A stretch of DNA of 64,000 nt from RYN-230 sp963718305. GTDB lineage: Bacteria > Actinomycetota > Actinomycetes > Streptosporangiales > Streptosporangiaceae. The position numbers were made by a program, and so were the translations under genes. The stretch lies in the NCBI GenBank assembly GCA_963718305.1, contig CAVQZG010000007.1, positions 124,001 to 188,000 of the forward strand, written 5' to 3'. Below the pieces are notes generated by a model, which did no database searches, was not told where the DNA came from, and saw only the letters and a list, made by a program, of their open reading frames with translations. Below, piece after piece: positions 32,618-41,403 of the stretch (the first letter of the stretch is position 1; each line of letters opens with the position of its first letter).

Positions 32618-34384
32618 GTGATTGCACGATATCGCACAGTTCTGGATCTCCGGGTCCAGGAATGGCCGTGCTCCTGGGCAAGGATTGGTGCAGACGCGGT
32701 GGTGACACAGAAAGCCGGGGCAGACGATCCGGCACCACCCCGCCGGCCCGGCGCTGGCCTGGCCAGCTTCGCGGTACTCACCGTGGACGCGGCCGGGCTG
32801 GTGACCTCATGGTCGGTCACGGCCGCGCGCTTGCTCGGCCGGACGGCCGGGGAGACGACCGGACAGCACCTGGGTGACGTGCTGCTCAACCGCCCGGGCC
32901 AGCGCGAGCTGTTACAGCAGGCGCTGGCCGAGGTCGGTGCGGGACGGTCGTGGACCGCGACGGTGGACCTCACCTTCTCCCGCGCGGACGGCCCGGCCAC
33001 CATGCACTGTGAACCCGCGCCCGGCGGCTCGCCGGCCGGGCCTGGCGGCGCTCTCGTGATCATCCAGCGTCCGCCGGCCGCCCCGGCCCGCCCCGGCCCG
33101 GACCTGCTGAGCGAGGCGGCGACCCGGATCGGCACCACGCTCGACCTGACCCGCACGGCCCGCGAGGTCACCGAGGTCGCTGTGCCCGCGTTCGCCGCCG
33201 CGGCCACCATCTTCGTCTCCGAACCACTGCTGGCCGCCGATGATGTCGCGGCCCGCCGGGCGGGATCCGCCGCGGTGGTGCGCCGGCTCGCGGCCCGGCT
33301 GGCCGGCCAGCCCCCGGCGGTCACCGACAGCGTGCTCCGCCCCGGCGAGGTACTGGTCTTCGATGGGGCCTCACCCAGCTTCCGCGCCATGAGCACCGGA
33401 CAGCCGGTCCGGTCCGATCACCTCGGCCAGGAGACCGTCGACCGGCTGACCCGGCGTCCCGGCGGCCATCAGATCGCGGCCGGCTACACCAGGTTCCTGG
33501 CCGTCCCGCTGGCCGCGCGGGGTCTGGTGCTGGGCTGCGCGACCTTCGCCCGGGCGCCCCGCGATCCTGGCTTCGAGCCCGATGACATCGCACTGGCCGC
33601 CGAACTGGCCGCCCGGGCCGCGGTGTGCATCGACAACGCCCGGCTCTACGACCGGGAGCGGCGGACCGCGTTCGCCCTCCAGCACGGCCTGCTGCCCCGC
33701 GAGCCGCGTATCCCGGCGGGGATGGAGGTCGCGCACCGGTACTTCCCGGTGGGAGCGAGCGTGGTCGGCGGCGACTGGCACGACATCGTGCGGTTGCCGG
33801 GCGGGCGGGCGGCGCTGATCGTGGGGGATGCGATGGGCCATGGCCCGGAGGCGGCGGCGGTCATGGTGCAGCTGCGCACCGCCGCCCACACCCTGGCCAG
33901 CCTCGATCTGCCCGCGGAGGACATCTTGCACCGGCTGGACCGGATGGCCGCCGGGATGCCCGCGGCGCCGTTCGCCACCTGCATCTACGCGGTGATCGAC
34001 CCGGAGCGGAACTCGTGCGTGATCGCGAAGGCCGGCCATCCGCCGCCGTTGCTGGCCCGGCCTGGCCGGGCCCCGGAGGTGCTCGACCTCCCGCCCGGGC
34101 TCCCGCTCGGCCTGGGCACCGGGTCCTTCGAGGCGGCGGAAGTAAGCCTGCCCCCGGGGACCACTCTCGCCCTGTACACCGACGGCCTGGTGGAAAGCCG
34201 CATCCGGCCGCTGGACGAGGGCATCGCCGCGCTGGGGGCAGCCCTGGGCCCGGCGCTGGCGCCGCCTGGCGGTCCGCTCGACACCGGCTGCGAGATGGTC
34301 ACCCAGGCGCTGCGCCAGCGCGGCGACGATGACATCACGCTGGTGCTGGCCCGGATCCGGCCCGGGGTATCCGGCGCCCGTTAA
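32618..34384 (+). CDS. PAS-GAF-SpoIIE signalling phosphatase
   Basis: A soluble protein of up to 588 residues. Domains: a PAS-like sensor (about residues 48-150, FAVLTVDAAGLVTSWSVTAA), a GAF-like domain (about 165-350, with EATRI-type helix, FLAVPLAARG and AELAARAAVCIDNARLYDRE), and a C-terminal SpoIIE phosphatase (about 365-585: GDWHDIVRLPGGRAALIVGD, KAGHPPPLLA, LALYTDGLVESR, DDDITLVLARI). The start is uncertain: GTG 32618 is the longest reading, but GTG 32702 (MTQKAGADD) just before the PAS region is equally plausible. It probably dephosphorylates an anti-sigma antagonist; no partner gene is adjacent. Confidence 0.85.
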   Translation: MIARYRTVLDLRVQEWPCSWARIGADAVVTQKAGADDPAPPRRPGAGLASFAVLTVDAAGLVTSWSVTAARLLGRTAGETTGQHLGDVLLNRPGQRELLQQALAEVGAGRSWTATVDLTFSRADGPATMHCEPAPGGSPAGPGGALVIIQRPPAAPARPGPDLLSEAATRIGTTLDLTRTAREVTEVAVPAFAAAATIFVSEPLLAADDVAARRAGSAAVVRRLAARLAGQPPAVTDSVLRPGEVLVFDGASPSFRAMSTGQPVRSDHLGQETVDRLTRRPGGHQIAAGYTRFLAVPLAARGLVLGCATFARAPRDPGFEPDDIALAAELAARAAVCIDNARLYDRERRTAFALQHGLLPREPRIPAGMEVAHRYFPVGASVVGGDWHDIVRLPGGRAALIVGDAMGHGPEAAAVMVQLRTAAHTLASLDLPAEDILHRLDRMAAGMPAAPFATCIYAVIDPERNSCVIAKAGHPPPLLARPGRAPEVLDLPPGLPLGLGTGSFEAAEVSLPPGTTLALYTDGLVESRIRPLDEGIAALGAALGPALAPPGGPLDTGCEMVTQALRQRGDDDITLVLARIRPGVSGAR

Positions 34385-34445
34385 CCCCGCCCAGCCAGCC
34401 CCGCAGCTCAGCCAGCCCCAGTCGGCCAGCCCTCAGTCACCCAGC

Positions 34446-34847
34446 TCAGTCGAGTGACGCGCCGACCCGCTCGCGGATCTCCTGCACCGCCCACTGGTTG
34501 CCGTCCAGGTCGGCGAAGAAGATGAACTTCCCGCCGTCCCGGGGGTCGAGCTGCTGGATCTCCGAGACCTCGACGCCCCGGCCAGTCAGCTCGGCCCGGG
34601 CCGCGCCGATGTCCCTGACCACCAGCTGAAGCCGCGCCGCGGCCCCGCCGGGGGCGTCCGCGCTGATCAGGGCAGGGCCGATCACGACCGAGCAGGCCGA
34701 CCCGGGTGGCGTCATGTGCACCACCCGCATCTCCGGGGTGGGCTGCGTGTCGGCATCGAGATGGAACCCGAGCTTCCCGAGATAGAACTCTTTGGCCCGG
34801 TCGATGTCGGTGACCGGCACGACGACTACTTCCAGCTTCCAGTCCAT
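34446..34847 (-). CDS. VOC-superfamily (glyoxalase/bleomycin-resistance fold) protein
   Basis: A 133-residue single VOC domain starting at ATG 34847 with GAGGAG upstream (MDWKLEVVVVPVTDIDRAKE). Paired beta-alpha-beta modules are clear: FYLGKLGFHLDAD in the first and VVRDIGAARAELTGRG, then FADLDGNQWAVQEI in the second. Members include dioxygenases, isomerases and drug-binding proteins, so the reaction cannot be assigned. A palindrome lies upstream at 34941-34953. Confidence 0.82.
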   Translation of the reverse strand: MDWKLEVVVVPVTDIDRAKEFYLGKLGFHLDADTQPTPEMRVVHMTPPGSACSVVIGPALISADAPGGAAARLQLVVRDIGAARAELTGRGVEVSEIQQLDPRDGGKFIFFADLDGNQWAVQEIRERVGASLD

Positions 34848-34940
34848 GATGGCTACTCCTCTCGGCTGGCGCGCCTGGGCGGCGCTCCTGGTCCTAGGAC
34901 GGAGCTGCCGCGCGAGTCTCGACATCGCCCCCCCGGTTTT

Positions 34941-34953
34941 GTGTAAATTACAC
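34941..34953. promoter_or_regulatory. 13-bp palindrome GTGTAAATTACAC upstream of the VOC gene
   Basis: GTGTAA-A-TTACAC is a perfect inverted repeat in an otherwise GC-rich 326-bp gap (34848-35173) between the VOC gene and the GH94 gene. TGTAA-type half-sites are common for TetR- and MarR-like regulators. No other element is clear in this gap. Confidence 0.5.
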
Positions 34954-35173
34954 GGCCGGCCCGTCCCGGCGGCCGTGCAGGACCGCCGGCCTCCGGTCTC
35001 GCCCAGTCTCACTGACCTGCCCTGATGAGGCCCGCCGCGGCGCCCGGCCGGGTAGGCGGCCGCCGCACGCCCAGACCTGGGCGCCGCCGCCGTTGCCCCG
35101 GCCAGACGGCGATGCCACAGTGAAGGCGCTTCTCGCCCACCTGCCCGCGCGGTGACACCCCAGGGAATCAGCA

Positions 35174-37424
35174 GTGCGTTACGGCCATTTCGACGACAGC
35201 CGCCGTGAATACGTCATCACCCGGCCGGACACGCCATTGCCCTGGATCAACTACCTGGGCACGGGCACGTTCTTCGGGGTCATCTCGAATACCGCGGGTG
35301 GCTATTCCTGCTACCGCGACGCCCGGTTACGCAGAATAACCCGGTACCGGTACAACGGTGTCCCGGCCGATTCGGGCGGACGTTACCTGTATCTGCGGGA
35401 TAATGGCTCCGGTGCCTACTGGTCGCCGTCGTGGCAGCCCACCCAGCCGGACCTCGATCACTACGAATGCCGGCACGGGCTCTCGTATACCCAGATCACC
35501 TCTGCGCACCTGGGGATGCGCGCGGAGACGCTGTACTTCGTCCCGCCCGGCGAGACCCTCGAGGTGTGGCGGCTGCGGGTCAGCAACGAGCGCGGCGAGC
35601 CGGCCGAGATGTCCGTGTTCTCGTCGGTGGAATTCTGCCTGTGGGACGCGCTGGACGACGCCGGCAACTTCCAGCGCAACTACTCCACCGGCGAGGTAGA
35701 GGTCGCCGACGGGGTCATTTACCACACCACGGAGTACCGGGAACGCCGGGATCATCTCGCCTACTTCGCCTGCTCGGAGCCGCTGGCCGGTTTCGACACC
35801 CAGCGTGAGGAGTTCCTCGGGGCCTACCGCGGCTGGGACCGGCCCGCGGCGGTGGAGCGCGGTGAGTCGTCCAACTCGATCGCGCACGGCTGGTCGCCGC
35901 ACGGCAGCCATCATGTCCGGGTGGCCCTGGCCCCGGGCGAGACCAGGGAAGTGATCTTCCTCCTGGGGTACTGGGAGAACCCGCATGACCAGAAGTTCGA
36001 CCCCCCGGGGTCCGGGATCGTGAACAAGGCCCTGGTCCGGCCGGTCATCGACCGCTGGCTGCGGCCGGCGGCCGTCGCGGAGGGCTTCGCGGCGCTGCGG
36101 GAATCGTGGGGATCGCTGCTGGCCACGTTGCACGTGGACACCCCGGACCCGTTCACGAACCGGATGGTGAACATCTGGAACCCCTACCAGTGCCTGGTCA
36201 CCTTCGAGATGAGCCGGTCGGTCTCCCTGTTCGAGTCCGGCACCAGCCGGGGCATGGGATTCCGCGACTCCAATCAGGACCTGCTCGGGATCGCGGCGAT
36301 GGCACCCGCCCGGGCCCGGGCCCGGCTCCTGGGCCTGGCCGCCACGCAGTTCGGCAGCGGCGGCGCCTATCACCAGTTCCAGCCGCTCACCGGGCGCGGT
36401 AACGACGACATCGGGTCCGGATTCAACGACGATCCGCTGTGGCTCATCCTGGCCGCCGCCGCCTACCTCAAGGAAACGGGTGACACCGCGGTCCTCGACG
36501 AGCCGGTGCCCTACGACGACCTGCCGGGCAGTGCCGCCTCGCTGTATGAGCACCTGGCGGCGTCGCTGGGCTACACGCTCGCCCGGCTCGGCCCGCACGG
36601 GCTGCCGCTGATCGGCCGGGCCGACTGGAACGACTGCCTCAACCTCAACTGCTTCTCCGAGACCCCAGGAGAGTCGTTTCAGATTACGGAAAACCGCGAG
36701 GGCGGCGAGGCCGAGTCGGTGTTCATCGCCGGGTTGTTCATCCTCGCGGCCCGCGACCTGACCGCGATAGCGGAGCGGCGCGGGCTGGGCGGCGACGCCG
36801 CGTGCATACCGGGCGGCCGCGGACAAGATGGCGGCCGCGATCGTGGAACACGCCTGGGACGGTGCCTGGTTCCGCCGGGCCTTCGACTACTCCGGGGGCG
36901 TGGTCGGCTCGAGCGAGAACGAGGAAGGACAGATCTACGTGGAGCCGCAGGGGATCTGCGTGATGAGCGGCATCGGCGCCGGTGACGGCATGGCCATCCG
37001 GGCCCTGGACAGCGTGCGCGAACGGCTGGCCACCGACCACGGGATCGTGCTGCTGCGCCCCGCCTACTCGCGGTACCACCCCGAGCTGGGCGAAATATCG
37101 TCCTACCCGCCCGGCTACAAGGAGAACGGCGGGGTCTTCTGCCACACCAATCCCTGGGTCATGATCGCCGAGACCATGGCCGGCCGGGGCGACGCGGCGT
37201 TCGGCTACTACCAGCTGATCAACCCGTCGGCGCGCGAGGAGATCAGCGAGATCCACCGCTGCGAGCCGTACGTATACGCGCAGATGATCGCCGGCCGTGA
37301 GGCGCCCACCCACGGTGAGGCGAAGAACTCCTGGCTGACCGGCACCGCCGCGTGGAACCTGGTCGCGATCACCCAGTGGATCCTGGGGATCCGCGCCGAG
37401 TTCGATGGCCTGCGCATCCGCTAG
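35174..37424 (+). pseudogene. GH94 disaccharide phosphorylase (cellobiose phosphorylase-like), one frame break
   Basis: From GTG 35174 (AGGGA upstream) the protein begins MRYGHFDDSRREYVITRPDT then PLPWINYLG, the hallmark GH94 N-terminus. It continues through FESGTSRGMGFRDSNQDLLG and IGRADWNDCLNLNCF; the Asp in ADWND is the expected general acid. An extra base near 36803 breaks the frame at AERRGLGGDAA; the rest runs through KMAAAIVEHAWDGAWF and EGQIYVEPQGICVMSG to the stop at 37424. Corrected length is 749 residues. GH94 enzymes split beta-linked disaccharides with phosphate to a sugar-1-phosphate in the cytoplasm. Cellobiose phosphorylase is closest by eye, but chitobiose phosphorylase is not excluded. 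Its end overlaps the convergent cupin gene by 4 nt. Confidence 0.85.
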
Positions 37425-37849
37425 GGCCGCTCCGGCCCGGCGGCGGCTCCGCCGGCCGGGAGAACCCCGGTGGTGCTGGTCACGTGCGCGGGAAGGTCGC
37501 CGTGATGGTGGTCGCCAGTCGTAGACGTCCCGGCCGGCTCGAACATCAAGATGGAGCCTCCGGGGGAGCTGGGCTTGTGCTCAGTGCCCCGGGGCACCAC
37601 GAACATGTCCCCGGTCCGCAGTTCCACGGTCCGCTCACCACCGCCCCCGGCGTCACGGAGCGAAATATTGAACTGCCCGCTGAGTACCAGGAAGAACTCA
37701 TCGGTGTGGTCGTGGCTATGCCAGACGTGCTCACCGCGGGTGTGCGCGATACGAACGTCGTAGTCGTTGACCCGGCCGATGATCCGGGGCAGGTAGATGT
37801 CGTCGAACTGGGCGAGCGCGGCGGCTACGTTCACTGGGCTGGATTCCAT
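37421..37849 (-). CDS. Cupin-domain protein
   Basis: A 142-residue single cupin starting at ATG 37849 with GGGGG just upstream. The two cupin motifs are seen: HVWHSHDHTDEFFLVLSG near residue 44 (metal His and Glu) and LRTGDMFVVPRGTEHKPSS near residue 80 (final His). The C-terminal 40 residues are Thr/Gly-rich and include HHH. It resembles mannose-6-phosphate-isomerase-like or dioxygenase-like small cupins. It is divergent from the AraC regulator, so the regulator may control it. Reaction unknown. Confidence 0.8.
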   Translation of the reverse strand: MESSPVNVAAALAQFDDIYLPRIIGRVNDYDVRIAHTRGEHVWHSHDHTDEFFLVLSGQFNISLRDAGGGGERTVELRTGDMFVVPRGTEHKPSSPGGSILMFEPAGTSTTGDHHHGDLPAHVTSTTGVLPAGGAAAGPERP

Positions 37850-37898
37850 GACCCCCACGATCCGCCGCCGGGCCGGGCCCGTCTTGTACGGTCTTGAT

Positions 37899-38893
37899 GT
37901 GGATGGCGGCCGGGAGGGGAGCTGTCACGTCGAGGCCTGGGTTCCTCCGGTTCCCGGGATCGCCGAGGTGTTCCACGCCCGCATGACGGGCTGGGCGTAC
38001 CCACGGCACTGCCACGACACCTGGGCGGTCCTCATCGTGGACGCGGGCGCTATCGGCTACACCCTCGATCGCCGCAGTTGCCTGGCGGGCGGCGAGACCG
38101 TGACCCTTCTTCCGCCCGGGGTCGTCCATGACGGCCGCCCGGCTCCCGGCCAGCGCGGCTTCCGGAAGCGTGAGCTGTACCTGCCGATGACGTTCCTGCC
38201 CGCGACGCTCGTCGGCGCGGCGGTTGACCACACGGCGATCCGGGATGGCCTGCTGCGCCGGGCCCTGGCCGGGCTGCATGACTGCCTCACCGGCGATGAC
38301 CAGCCCCGCAATGACCAGCCCCTCGATGACCACTCCGCAATGACCTGTCCGGCGATCGCCCGGCCCGCGAGCGCCGGCCCGCCGCCTGGCTGGCCGATCG
38401 CGGCGAGCAGCTCCAGGTGGAGGCCCGGCTGGGTCTCGTCGCCGAGCGCATCGCCGCCCACCTCGGTCACGGGCCGCCGCGCCGCGAGCCGGAGCCGCAT
38501 CTCGCCGGGCAGCTGCGTGATCTCCTCGACGAGCGCCTGGCCGAGCCGGTCACGCTCGGGGCCGCCGCGGCGCAGCTCGGCCGGTCCGTCCCGCATCTGG
38601 TCCGCAGCTTCTCCCGCGAGTTCGGGGTGAGCCCGCACGCGTACCTGATCGGCCGCCGGGTGGACGCCGCCCGGCACGCGCTGCTCCAGGGCGCCCGCCC
38701 CGCCGACGTGGCGGCGGACCTGGGCTTCTACGACCAGGCGCATTTCACCCGGCACTTCAAACGGCACGTGGCGGTCACCCCGTCCCGGTTTGCCCGGGGC
38801 CGGGCCCGGCCGGCCGGGCCCGGCCCGTCGCTGACCCCCGGTCCCCCGCGGGGTAGGCCCAGGCCCACCCCGGAATTAGGTACGCCCCCATAG
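37899..38893 (+). pseudogene. AraC-family transcriptional regulator, frame broken inside a 15-bp repeat
   Basis: GTG 37899 lies 6 nt after TACGGT (37887-37892), suggesting a leaderless start. The N-terminal sensing cupin reads ARMTGWAYPRHCHDTWAVLI and LLPPGVVHDGRPA. The C-terminal double helix-turn-helix is clear: VTLGAAAAQLGRSVPHLVRS and ADVAADLGFYDQAHFTRHFK. The two halves lie in different frames. The switch falls in a run of four 15-bp units (38295-38353), of which the third has only 14 bp. Restoring one base gives 331 residues. Either replication slippage made a real mutant or this is a sequencing loss. It may control the adjacent cupin gene. Confidence 0.75.
38295..38353 (+). repeat. Four 15-bp units in the AraC linker, the third one base short
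   Basis: GATGACCAGCCCCGC, AATGACCAGCCCCTC, GATGACCACTCCGC (14 bp) and AATGACCTGTCCGGC follow one another. The missing base in unit three is exactly where the AraC reading frame shifts, making this a possible slippage site. Confidence 0.75.
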
Positions 38894-38918
38894 CGCCGGG
38901 CCCCCCGGCGGCGTCACG

Positions 38919-40757
38919 ATGGGTGACATGGGAATCCTGGTGATCGTCCTGTGGCGGGTTATCGGCCGGCTCCTGCGTCGTCTGGGCCGGGGCGTCTTCC
39001 TCGTGCCCGTGGCCGCGATGGCCCCGGTGCTGTTCGGGCTGCGCCCGTGGACCGTGGCGGCGGTCCTGCTGGCCGTCGTGGTGGCACTCTGGCGGCCGGT
39101 CGTGGCGGCGATGGTGCTGCCGGTCACCATGGTGGTCGCCGGGATCAGCGGTCTGGTGGTGGCGGCCACCACGCCCGCGCAGTCTTGGTGGGCGGTATCC
39201 GCGCTGGTCGCGATCAAGCAGCGCCTGGTCAGCGGGCCTGCCGCGGCCAAGATGGCCCAGATCAAGATGATCCGGGGGGGCGTCGTGGTCGGCCGCAGGC
39301 CCGTCGCCGCCCGGCCCGCGGCGGTGCCCCGTTCCCGCACTGCGGTCGATCTGCCGGCGCCCGGTTCCCGCATTACGGTCAGCGGGGCGGGGCCCGGTTC
39401 CAGCATTACGGTCAGCGGGCCGGGGCCCGGTTTCCGCGGTCCGGTCAAGATGCCCGCGGGCGGGCACTTCTACGTGCCCTCGCCGAAGATCGCCCTCCAG
39501 GCGATGGCTGGCCGGGGGTGGTCGTGGACCGTCAAGGGCGGGGGCCCGCCCGTCCAGGTCCACCGCGCCGGTGGCGGATTCTGGCCTGGTTACCTGGTCC
39601 CGCTGGCCTTGCTGCTGCTCACCCTGGGCCTGTGGCTGCTGCCGCGTACCCTGGCCGCGCTGCGCACGCACACCGCCGGGCTGTTCTCCTACCTGCGGCT
39701 CCGGATGCTGGAGAATCGCTGGGGCATTCTCCTGATCCCGGTCGCGCTGGTCGGCCTGACCGTGTTCGGTGTACACCCCTGGACGGTCGCGCTGGTCCTG
39801 GCCTCCGTGGTCACCGCGGTCCGGTGGCCGGTCATCGCCGCGGACCTGGTCCCGCTGGCGCTGGCCGCGTTCGCGGCCCGCGGCTTCATGATCGCGGCGA
39901 GCTGGCAGTCGCTGCCCCCCAGGCTGGGGCAGCCCGCCCTGCTCTACGGGACCGTCCTGGTCAGCAGCCGGGAGACGGCCATGCTGGCCGGGGCCGAGGC
40001 CAGCGCGTTCCTCGTGGTGGCCGCGTGGCTGGTGCCGCGGACGCTCGGGGCACATACCCGCGCCCTCCTGGCCCCCCCCGGGCGGGACCTGGAGCTGGAG
40101 GGCCGGGTGCAGCGGCTGACCGAGACCCGGAGCCTGGCCGTGGACCACGCCGCCACCGAACTGCGCCGGATCGAGCGTGACCTGCACGACGGCGCGCAGG
40201 CCCGGCTGATCGCGCTGGGCATGAACCTGCGCGCGGTCGAGCGCATGCTGCCGGCCCGGCCGGAGGCCGCGCTGGCCCTGGTCGCCGAGGCCAGGGAGAC
40301 CTCGCTGCGCGCCCTCAGCGACCTGCGGGACCTGGTGCGCGGTATCTGCCCGCCGGTCCTGGCCGACCGGGGTCTGGGCCACGCCGTGCGGGCCCTCGCC
40401 CTGGACACCCCCTTCCCGGTGGACCTGGACATCGACCTGCCCGGGCGGCTGGCCACGCCGGTGGAATCGGCCTGCTACTTCGCGGTGGCGGAGGCCCTGG
40501 CCAACGCGGTGCGGCACTCGGGGGCGCGCCGGGTGCATATCCGCATGAAGTACGCGGCGGGCCTGCTGCAGGTCCAGGTCGCCGACGACGGAGCGGGCGG
40601 GGCGGACCCGGCCCGGGGCACCGGACTGCGTGGCGTGGAACAGCGGCTGGCCGCGTTCGATGGCATCCTGGCGGTGAGCAGCCCGCCGGGCGGGCCGACC
40701 ATGATCGCCATGGAGGTGCCGTGCGCGTTGTCGTCGCCGAAGACCTGTTCCTGCTGA
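38919..40757 (+). CDS. NarL-type sensor histidine kinase with duplicated membrane module
   Basis: A 612-residue kinase. The N-terminal half has two related membrane modules: FLVPVAAMAPVLFGLRPWTV near residue 28 and LLIPVALVGLTVFGVHPWTV near residue 270, each followed by a similar helix pair. Between them is a Gly/Pro-rich loop with an 11-residue repeat (SITVSGPGPGF type). The C-terminal part has the HisKA_3 dimerisation helix with phospho-acceptor His in RIERDLHDGAQARLIALGMN near residue 425 and an HATPase_c domain (YFAVAEALANAVRHSG, VADDGAGGA, GTGLRGVEQRL). Its end overlaps the response regulator by 37 nt. The signal is unknown. Confidence 0.9.
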   Translation: MGDMGILVIVLWRVIGRLLRRLGRGVFLVPVAAMAPVLFGLRPWTVAAVLLAVVVALWRPVVAAMVLPVTMVVAGISGLVVAATTPAQSWWAVSALVAIKQRLVSGPAAAKMAQIKMIRGGVVVGRRPVAARPAAVPRSRTAVDLPAPGSRITVSGAGPGSSITVSGPGPGFRGPVKMPAGGHFYVPSPKIALQAMAGRGWSWTVKGGGPPVQVHRAGGGFWPGYLVPLALLLLTLGLWLLPRTLAALRTHTAGLFSYLRLRMLENRWGILLIPVALVGLTVFGVHPWTVALVLASVVTAVRWPVIAADLVPLALAAFAARGFMIAASWQSLPPRLGQPALLYGTVLVSSRETAMLAGAEASAFLVVAAWLVPRTLGAHTRALLAPPGRDLELEGRVQRLTETRSLAVDHAATELRRIERDLHDGAQARLIALGMNLRAVERMLPARPEAALALVAEARETSLRALSDLRDLVRGICPPVLADRGLGHAVRALALDTPFPVDLDIDLPGRLATPVESACYFAVAEALANAVRHSGARRVHIRMKYAAGLLQVQVADDGAGGADPARGTGLRGVEQRLAAFDGILAVSSPPGGPTMIAMEVPCALSSPKTCSC

Positions 40758-41374
40758 GGGACGGGCTGACCCGGCTGCTCGGGGCCCACGGCTTCGAGAT
40801 CGCCGCGGCGGTGGACAGCGCGCCCGGCCTGCTCCGCGCGCTGCTGGAGGAGCGGCCCGACGTGGCGGTGGTGGACGTCCGGCTGCCCCCCTCGTTCGCC
40901 GATGACGGGCTGCAGGCGGCGCTGGCGGCGCGGCAGCAGGTGCCGGGCCTTCCGGTGCTGCTGCTGTCGCAGTACGTCGAGCAGCTGTACGCGCGGGAAC
41001 TGCTCGCGGACCAGTCGGGCGCGGTCGGCTACCTGCTCAAGGACCGGGTCTTCAACGACGACCAGTTCGTCGACGCGATCCGGACCGTCGCGTCGGGCGG
41101 CACGGTGATGGATCCCGACGTGGTGTCCAAGCTGCTCGGCCGCCGCGCCCGGGACGAGCCGATCACCCGGCTGTCCGCGCGGGAACGCGAGGTCCTGGGC
41201 CTGATGGCCGAGGGCCGGTCGAACGTGGCCATCGCGCAACGGCTCTTCGTCACCGAGAAGGCGGTCAGCAAGCACACCACGAGCATCTTCACCAAGCTCG
41301 GCCTGGCCGCCTCAGAAGACGACAACCGCCGGGTGCTGGCCGTCCTGGCCTACCTGACCGCAGTCAACGCCTGA
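40721..41374 (+). CDS. NarL/LuxR-type response regulator
   Basis: A 217-residue two-domain regulator. Receiver: RVVVAEDLFLLRDGLTRLL (acidic pair), phospho-acceptor Asp in VAVVDVRLPP near residue 52, and conserved Lys in GYLLKDRVFN near residue 105. Output: LuxR helix-turn-helix LSAREREVLGLMAEGRSNVA and AIAQRLFVTEKAVSKH. GTG 40721 has GGAGG four bases upstream. It is the cognate partner of the histidine kinase it overlaps. Targets are unknown. Confidence 0.93.
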   Translation: MRVVVAEDLFLLRDGLTRLLGAHGFEIAAAVDSAPGLLRALLEERPDVAVVDVRLPPSFADDGLQAALAARQQVPGLPVLLLSQYVEQLYARELLADQSGAVGYLLKDRVFNDDQFVDAIRTVASGGTVMDPDVVSKLLGRRARDEPITRLSAREREVLGLMAEGRSNVAIAQRLFVTEKAVSKHTTSIFTKLGLAASEDDNRRVLAVLAYLTAVNA

Positions 41375-41403
41375 CCGCCCCGAACCCCTGACCACCCGAG
41401 AGC

